Source: Leptospiraceae bacterium
GTDB lineage: Bacteria > Spirochaetota > Leptospiria > Leptospirales > Leptospiraceae
NCBI GenBank assembly: GCA_016708435.1
Contig: JADJFV010000010.1
Coordinates: 1 to 64,000 of the forward strand
Reading direction: 5' to 3'
DNA: 64,000 nucleotides
Shown: positions 59,136 through 64,000 of the stretch, one piece after another
Position numbering within the stretch: the first letter of the stretch is position 1
How the letters are laid out: each line of letters opens with the position of its first letter
Program-made: the position numbers and the translations under genes
The notes under the pieces: generated by a model
Told to the model about the DNA's origin: nothing
Seen by the model: the letters and a program-made list of their open reading frames with translations, nothing else
Databases searched by the model: none

Positions 59136-59882
59136 TTAGTATCCCTTCACGGTAATACCAATCTGTTTTGCGTTTTCAATTGTTGCGGGACTGAGATCAT
59201 AGATTTCTACTTTTTCGCAATAATGCCAATACCACATATCTCTTCTTAATTTAGAAATGAGGTCGCCATTGTAAAATACGACTCCTTCTGCAAAGGGAAC
59301 TTCTACGTTAGTTGCCATATCAGAGATTGGAATTTTATGAAAGCGGCAATAGAATAAACTCTTTAGAAAAAGTCTAAACCATTCGCTAAACTCCCAGTAG
59401 CCTTTGGGGTGCTTCTCGAAAGATTTATAACGCAAGGACTCTTTTGCTTTTGAAAATGGATACCAGAGATGTTGTGGTAGCTTATACGGATTAGCCTGTA
59501 ACTTAGGACCTAAGACTTCTCCGTATTGAATGCCGTCTAATTTTACATAGTCCTTTCCTATCGCATTGAAAACACTTTCAATGTAGTAAGTATTTCCTTT
59601 CATGATTTGCAAAGGATCAATCACATTCATTCTATTTTGTAATTCGAGTAAGCGACCTGCTTCTGTTCTAATTGCTAAATTAGAGCCGTCTACTTTTTCT
59701 ACTGCAAATGTATTCGGATCGTTTAATACCCATTCGAATCCTGGATTTATTTCCGGCTCTACCAAATACAAAGCGGGCTCTCTCATTTTAAGAGACGACC
59801 CGTATTTTTTGAAGTCGCTCGGATTTACTTTATAAATCTTACGCACAAACGGACATTCAACTTTCGGAAAATCACTTAACAT
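59136..59882 (-). CDS. ATP-dependent RNA ligase (Rnl2-like family)
   Basis: 248 residues. The nucleotidyltransferase motif I is VEKVDGSNLAIR with the AMP-accepting Lys63. QYGEVLGPKLQ, AEGVVFYN and SKLRRDMWYW correspond to motifs III, IV and V. The order and spacing fit a minimal RNA ligase, lacking DNA-ligase accessory domains. It would adenylate and seal RNA ends, for example cut tRNA. It begins nine bases after a Spo0M-like gene on the same strand, so the two form one transcript. No matching RNA nuclease is nearby. Confidence 0.82.
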   Translation of the reverse strand: MLSDFPKVECPFVRKIYKVNPSDFKKYGSSLKMREPALYLVEPEINPGFEWVLNDPNTFAVEKVDGSNLAIRTEAGRLLELQNRMNVIDPLQIMKGNTYYIESVFNAIGKDYVKLDGIQYGEVLGPKLQANPYKLPQHLWYPFSKAKESLRYKSFEKHPKGYWEFSEWFRLFLKSLFYCRFHKIPISDMATNVEVPFAEGVVFYNGDLISKLRRDMWYWHYCEKVEIYDLSPATIENAKQIGITVKGY

Positions 59883-59891
59883 TGTTTGCCT

Positions 59892-60293
59892 TCAGACTAT
59901 TTTAATTTCGCAAACGCCAAATACGTCTTGTCCGTTGATGTCTAATTGGACTTGCACATAATGCTTGATTGCCGCTGAGCTGATTAGGTTGTCTTTAGGA
60001 ATCACGAGTTGAAACGGAAGAGAGATTACTTCTTTTGGCTCTAGGATATAATCGTTAAAGGTAATCTTTCCTACTTTCTCAGTGGACTCTTTTGTAGTTT
60101 GTTTTTCTTTGATATCTTCTACCATGAGCATCAACAAAATGACTGAGTCAATGGTTACTGGGTATTCGCCTCCCGTAAACGTAGCAACCCCTTTTACACT
60201 TTCTTGAACCGTTGCCTGCTCTTTTAGAAGTTTTACTTCTACTTTAGGAGAGCCTTTTCCCACCATGCCTTTTAATGAATCTAATATTCCCAT
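59892..60293 (-). CDS. Spo0M-like (sporulation-control) arrestin-fold protein
   Basis: 133 residues. The start MGILDSLKGMVGKGSPKVEVKLLKEQ, GVATFTGGEYPVTIDSVILLMLM, then ILEPKEVISLPFQLVIP match the Spo0M family, an arrestin-like beta sandwich. Spo0M affects sporulation and cell division in Bacillus; non-sporulators carry it with unknown role. Here it is shorter than Bacillus Spo0M (about 260), covering the N-terminal arrestin lobe only. It is the first gene of a unit with the RNA ligase. Confidence 0.75.
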   Translation of the reverse strand: MGILDSLKGMVGKGSPKVEVKLLKEQATVQESVKGVATFTGGEYPVTIDSVILLMLMVEDIKEKQTTKESTEKVGKITFNDYILEPKEVISLPFQLVIPKDNLISSAAIKHYVQVQLDINGQDVFGVCEIKIV

Positions 60294-60473
60294 TTGTATT
60301 CCTCTTTTTACTAGCTTACTCTTCTTTTCTCTAATTCCAAAGTCAATCTTTTTTCCAAATAGCGAATATCATCGGAAACAAAGAGTCAGCAAAGCATAAT
60401 ATGATTGACTGCTTTATCTTTGTTTTCCAAACTATCTACATATCTATAGAAATTTCAAACAAAGAGGAATATT

Positions 60474-62219
60474 ATGATTAGTGGAAATTATTTTACAAAC
60501 AACCCGGACTTGCAACTTCAATTTGAATCAATCATCGATTGGGAAGAAATTGTAACTGCCTATGAAGACGGATTCACAGATGCTGAAGAATACAAAAAAA
60601 CTGGAAACGACAAACTCTCATTAGCCCCTGCTTCTTTACAAGAAGCAATCGACTACTACAAAGCAACTCTCGATTCAGTAGGAGAGATAATTGGAAATGA
60701 ATTAGCCCCTAGAGCTGCTGAGATAGATAAGATTGGTTTAAAATACGATAACGGCAAAGTAACATTTCCCGCTCCGATGCAAGAAGCGATGAAAGCTGTT
60801 AGAGAAGCAGGATTACTTCCCTACGCGATTGGAAGAAAATACGGTGGGCTCGGAATGCCAGCTACTGCACAGGCTCTCGCAATGGAAATGGTATCTCGTG
60901 GAGATGGAGCATTCGGGATTGCGGCTGGTTGTTTTAATCTTGCAGAAACCATTGAAAAATATGGCTCAAAAGAACAAATAGACAAATACGTTCCAATGAT
61001 GGCAGAAGGAACGTTATGCGGCGCAATGGCATTAACCGAGCCTGATTACGGTTCAGATTTACCAAACCTACAAACCAAGGCAGTCAAAGATGCAAATGGA
61101 CAATGGCGAATAACCGGAACTAAACGTTTTATCACTCATGCCTGTGGCTTTGCGGACATACCTTCTGTTATCCTCACACTCGCAAGAACCGGTAGTCCTA
61201 CAGGAGGAGCGCGCGGACTTTCCTTTTTTATCGTAAAAACCCAGGATGTATTCATCGCCTCTATCGAAAAGAAAATGGGACTTCATTCTTCTCCTACTTG
61301 TGAAGTGGTATATGACAATTCACCTGCGGAACTCATTGGTGTAGAAGGCTATGGACTTGTAAGATATTCTATGGGTATGATGAACACTGCTAGACTTTCG
61401 ATTGCCGCGCAGGCTACAGGCATTGCCTCTGCTGCTTATTTTGAAGCGAAGAAATACGCCTCTGAAAGAAAACAATTTGGCAAGTTCATCCAAGATATTC
61501 CGGGTGTAAAAAAGATGCTCACTCATATGGATAGAGAAATTGCGGCTATGCGTAGTATACTTCTTGAAGCTTCCCGCTCTGTTGACTTATACCTCTGGAG
61601 AGAAGAGCATTTAAAACATAGAGCCGTAGACGAAAAAGAAATTAAAAAAGACGAGCAAATCAAATTCTGGGAAAAACTAGCCAATCTATTTACTCCCCTC
61701 TCCAAGTATTATATTTCCGAAATGGCTAACCGTATTGCGGATAACGCTCTTCAAATTCACGGCGGCTCCGGATACACAGAAGATTATGTGGTTTCTAAGA
61801 TTTACCGCGATGCTAGAATCACAAACATCTACGAAGGAACAACTCAACTCCAAATCGTAGCTTGTATTGGTGGTGTTGTATCGGGCATGTCCCCTACTGG
61901 ATTTCTACGGGCTTACTTAGACAAAGAAACTTCTAAGTTTGCGGCTACAGATCGTTTGCTTCGAGTCAGAAAGCTATTTGAATCAGTTGCCACTGCTTTC
62001 TCTGAAATCAAAGACAGTGCGACTAGAGACTCTCTTGCCTTTGAAGTTGTAGAATCTACAGCAAGATGCATCAATGGAATTTTACTAGAAAGATCAGCCT
62101 CTAGACTAAAAGACACACAAAAGACCGACAGACTCGCGTTAGCCGCTGAATACCATATAGACAGCCTAGCCATCCTCGAATCCAACCTAATAAAATTACA
62201 GGAAAGAGGAAAGGCATAA
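60474..62219 (+). CDS. Acyl-CoA dehydrogenase
   Basis: 581 residues, FAD-dependent. ALTEPDYGSDLPNLQTKA and ITGTKRFITHACGFADI surround the flavin, GMMNTARLSIAAQATGIASAAYFEAKKYASERKQFG lies in the third domain, and the catalytic base is the Glu in ARITNIYEGTTQLQ. It has an N-terminal extension of about 75 residues and a C-terminal one of about 100, as in the larger DUF-extended Acd family. Substrate chain length cannot be read from the sequence. It is monocistronic, ending in a palindrome. Confidence 0.92.
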   Translation: MISGNYFTNNPDLQLQFESIIDWEEIVTAYEDGFTDAEEYKKTGNDKLSLAPASLQEAIDYYKATLDSVGEIIGNELAPRAAEIDKIGLKYDNGKVTFPAPMQEAMKAVREAGLLPYAIGRKYGGLGMPATAQALAMEMVSRGDGAFGIAAGCFNLAETIEKYGSKEQIDKYVPMMAEGTLCGAMALTEPDYGSDLPNLQTKAVKDANGQWRITGTKRFITHACGFADIPSVILTLARTGSPTGGARGLSFFIVKTQDVFIASIEKKMGLHSSPTCEVVYDNSPAELIGVEGYGLVRYSMGMMNTARLSIAAQATGIASAAYFEAKKYASERKQFGKFIQDIPGVKKMLTHMDREIAAMRSILLEASRSVDLYLWREEHLKHRAVDEKEIKKDEQIKFWEKLANLFTPLSKYYISEMANRIADNALQIHGGSGYTEDYVVSKIYRDARITNIYEGTTQLQIVACIGGVVSGMSPTGFLRAYLDKETSKFAATDRLLRVRKLFESVATAFSEIKDSATRDSLAFEVVESTARCINGILLERSASRLKDTQKTDRLALAAEYHIDSLAILESNLIKLQERGKA

Positions 62220-62227
62220 ACCAACAG

Positions 62228-62253
62228 TAGAGACGCACGGCCGTGCGTCTCTA
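62228..62253 (+). terminator. Perfect 26-base palindrome after the acyl-CoA dehydrogenase
   Basis: A perfect palindrome whose half-site is TAGAGACGCACGG, nine bases past the stop codon. It can form a strong stem and may act as a terminator. It also resembles GTAGAGACGCACGG-type dispersed repeats known from several phyla. There is only a short T-run on its plus side (ATTTTA), so termination is uncertain. Confidence 0.6.
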
Positions 62254-62261
62254 GATTTTAG

Positions 62262-62447
62262 CGTTATTGTCAATATTTAGTATCCACAACTCACCAGAAG
62301 ATTGAAAAATTTAAACGCAATCAAAATTCTTGGATTCTCACAGAATCCGAAACCGGGAAACCATTTACAATTGAATCCATCGAATGCACACTCCATCTAG
62401 AAGACGTATACGCAAAAGTAGAATGGAACGAAATTAAGAAACTCTAA
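62262..62447 (+). pseudogene. C-terminal remnant of a Uma2-family protein
   Basis: The 62-codon open stretch between TAG and TAA at 62259 and 62447 lacks a start codon but reads like the end of a Uma2 (DUF820, PD-(D/E)xK nuclease-like) protein: CQYLVSTTHQKIEKFKRNQN, then SWILTE, then FTIESIECTLHLEDVYAKVEW. The N-terminal catalytic part is absent. It is probably a deletion remnant. Uma2 genes are abundant and often mobile or duplicated. Confidence 0.5.
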
Positions 62448-62524
62448 CTCTATTCCATTAAATAATCTTACCTAGCTATTTCGAATTGAATTAATTGTGG
62501 CAGTTAGGGATAATGAACTAAATT

Positions 62525-63709
62525 ATGAAACTCCCACGCGCTCATGGCTTTTTTTCTAATAAACGAAGAGGTGGTATGATCCTCTTTCTAGTAGCTGCTA
62601 TTGGTGGCTCTTCTTTTGTTATTGCCAACCAATACGCTGGAGATCGAATGATTGACTTTAAAATTGCAAAGGCAAACGCCGATGGCTTTAAAGCATTCCT
62701 TCTGGCAAGAGCAGGACTACAAGGCGGACTCGGAGCCTTAAAGAAAGTTCCCGAAGAAGTTCTCTATCAGTCAGGAATCGCATTTAACCCTCCTCCCATC
62801 CCTATGGCAGGCGGGACTATCTATTATCGCATTTCTGCCGAAGACGGAAAGTTTAACATCAACGATTTGATTAAAGCCTACGACAATCTACCTAACTTAA
62901 AAGTCCAGGAGATGATTACAAAGCTCTTTGAACAATTAGCAATTCCTAGAGAAAAAATTTTCCCGATTATAGATTGGATTGATGAAAACTCAGAAGAAAT
63001 GGGTGGAGGGGCAGAAGTCTATTATTATACCAATCTAAAGCCTCCTAGAAAAATTAAAAATGCCCCCATGTATTCGCTTTCTGAATTGACAGCCCTAAAA
63101 GGCTGGGATAGAAAGTTAGTTTACGAATCACTCAAAAATCCAGACAAAGAAAAAAACGTTTCGAAAGATTTCTTGTCAGAAGAAGAAAAATTACTTGTTA
63201 CAGATGCCGATTATGTATTATCCAATAACATTACAGCTTATTTACCATTTAAGGATACCGGGGATGATAGAATTAACATCAATGCCGCTCCTTATCATGT
63301 GCTCATGTCTATTTCTGAATTTATGACTAGACAGGCTGTTATGAGAATTTTGAAATATAAATTAGAAAAAGGCGGATATATAAAAGAAATAAATGATCTA
63401 AAAAACTTTGCAGAATTTCAAATAAAAACTACAAGCATGGGCGGCACACAAAATAGTCAGACTGGAAACACAGGAGCGGCTAATAATAATCAGCCACCGC
63501 CCCCTACTAATGCAGGACAGAATGCACAAGCACTTACTCTATTCGATGAAATAGCCGGTCAGGGAACTGCTGTTTCGACAGGAAGAGTAAAAACCAAGGG
63601 CGAGATTTACAAAGTCGTTGGTGTGGGGACTGTAGGAAATGCGACACGCAGAGTTAGTTGTATATTTGATTTAACAAACGATCAGATTTTATTTTATTCC
63701 GAAGATTAA
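62525..63709 (+). CDS. gspK: General secretion pathway protein K
   Basis: 394 residues, minor pseudopilin at the tip of the type II secretion pseudopilus. After a basic leader, GGMILFLVAAIGGSSFVIA is the pseudopilin helix. The globular domain contains FNINDL, the calcium/helix-hairpin region and RININAAPYHVLMSI, typical of GspK/PulK. A low-complexity Gly/Asn/Gln/Pro insertion sits near residues 310-340. It is followed three bases later by an ASKHA-fold gene, as expected for gspL. Confidence 0.88.
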   Translation: MKLPRAHGFFSNKRRGGMILFLVAAIGGSSFVIANQYAGDRMIDFKIAKANADGFKAFLLARAGLQGGLGALKKVPEEVLYQSGIAFNPPPIPMAGGTIYYRISAEDGKFNINDLIKAYDNLPNLKVQEMITKLFEQLAIPREKIFPIIDWIDENSEEMGGGAEVYYYTNLKPPRKIKNAPMYSLSELTALKGWDRKLVYESLKNPDKEKNVSKDFLSEEEKLLVTDADYVLSNNITAYLPFKDTGDDRININAAPYHVLMSISEFMTRQAVMRILKYKLEKGGYIKEINDLKNFAEFQIKTTSMGGTQNSQTGNTGAANNNQPPPPTNAGQNAQALTLFDEIAGQGTAVSTGRVKTKGEIYKVVGVGTVGNATRRVSCIFDLTNDQILFYSED

Positions 63710-63712
63710 AGA

Positions 63713-64000
63713 ATGTATTATACTCAATACCTAGCAATTGATTATGGAACGACACATATCAAGGGAATCCTGTTTCGTCAGGTTCTCGGAAGTGTTACTA
63801 TTTTACGACATGAGTCCTTGCAAATTGTATCTCTCCCTGAAAAGCAAACCGACGAATACGAATACAATATAGTTCGTTTCATTCAGAGCTTTTTTCCAGA
63901 AGAATCAAACTTCCTAATCAATATCGCAATGGATAATCTATTCATTCGTGATTTAATTGTTCCGTTAAATTCCGAGAAAGCAATTAAAGAAATCCTTCCC
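63713..64000 (+). CDS. GspL/PilM-like ASKHA-fold protein, 3' end beyond the window
   Basis: 96 visible codons. YLAIDYGTTHIKGILFR is an actin-like ATPase phosphate-1 motif of the GspL/PilM group. GspL links the cytoplasmic secretion ATPase to the inner-membrane platform of the type II system, consistent with its place directly after gspK (three bases). The remainder, including the expected membrane helix and periplasmic domain, lies outside the window. Confidence 0.75.
   Translation, partial: MYYTQYLAIDYGTTHIKGILFRQVLGSVTILRHESLQIVSLPEKQTDEYEYNIVRFIQSFFPEESNFLINIAMDNLFIRDLIVPLNSEKAIKEILP

Overview
The window is a contiguous piece of an AT-rich bacterial chromosome, most likely from a spirochaete of the family Leptospiraceae. 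The arguments are: a DUF1564 protein (a family I know only from Leptospira) at 31.4 kb; many lipoproteins with relaxed spirochaetal lipoboxes; a possible FcpA-like flagellar-sheath protein at 18.0 kb; and an Asn at the RpoB position that spirochaetes share and that is linked to natural rifampicin resistance. Genus and species cannot be settled from the sequence alone.

Layout. 0-3 kb: the start of serA, two small lipoproteins and a short-chain dehydrogenase-like protein. 3.2-14.7 kb: a single minus-strand operon, nuoABCDEFHJKLMN, encoding respiratory complex I but lacking nuoG and nuoI. 14.7-16.4 kb: dispersed repeats, then a small sulfur or copper stress locus (DUF2892 protein, membrane-anchored rhodanese and a divergent CsoR-family repressor with operator-like palindromes). 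16.3-31.9 kb: housekeeping and envelope genes, including lipB, a Panacea-like protein coupled to panD, trhO, a GDPD lipoprotein, exbB/exbD, bamA, a PcrA/UvrD helicase, a CreD-like protein, a TPR lipoprotein and DUF1564. 32.2-38.5 kb: tRNA-Asp, then a Cus-type copper/silver efflux operon (small Cys-rich protein, CusC, CusB split by a frameshift, CusA). 38.6-51.5 kb: ogt, then the minus-strand transcription/translation operon reading tRNA-Thr, tRNA-Trp, secE, nusG, rplK, rplA, rplJ, rplL, rpoB, rpoC, rpsL, rpsG. 51.8-53 kb: an HD-GYP protein.

53.1-58.4 kb is an accessory island on the minus strand. It holds an Mrr-like restriction endonuclease, an AAA+ ATPase and a subtilisin-like (S8) protease. 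The ATPase/protease pair looks like the IetAS anti-phage pair, but the protease frame is broken twice at T-runs. The ATPase/protease pair is bracketed by two imperfect copies of a hairpin-forming repeat. 59.1-60.3 kb carries a two-gene unit, an ATP-dependent RNA ligase and a Spo0M-like protein. 60.5-64 kb has an acyl-CoA dehydrogenase, a Uma2-family remnant, gspK and the start of a gspL-like gene.

Two themes cut across the window. First, there are at least five families of short dispersed, mostly palindromic repeats; one lies between rplL and rpoB, and another supplies the 3' end of a coding sequence. Second, several genes are interrupted by single-base indels (cusB, the protease twice, a tiny membrane protein, and ogt with no usable start). 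This could mean real decay or residual assembly errors, and reads are needed to tell them apart.
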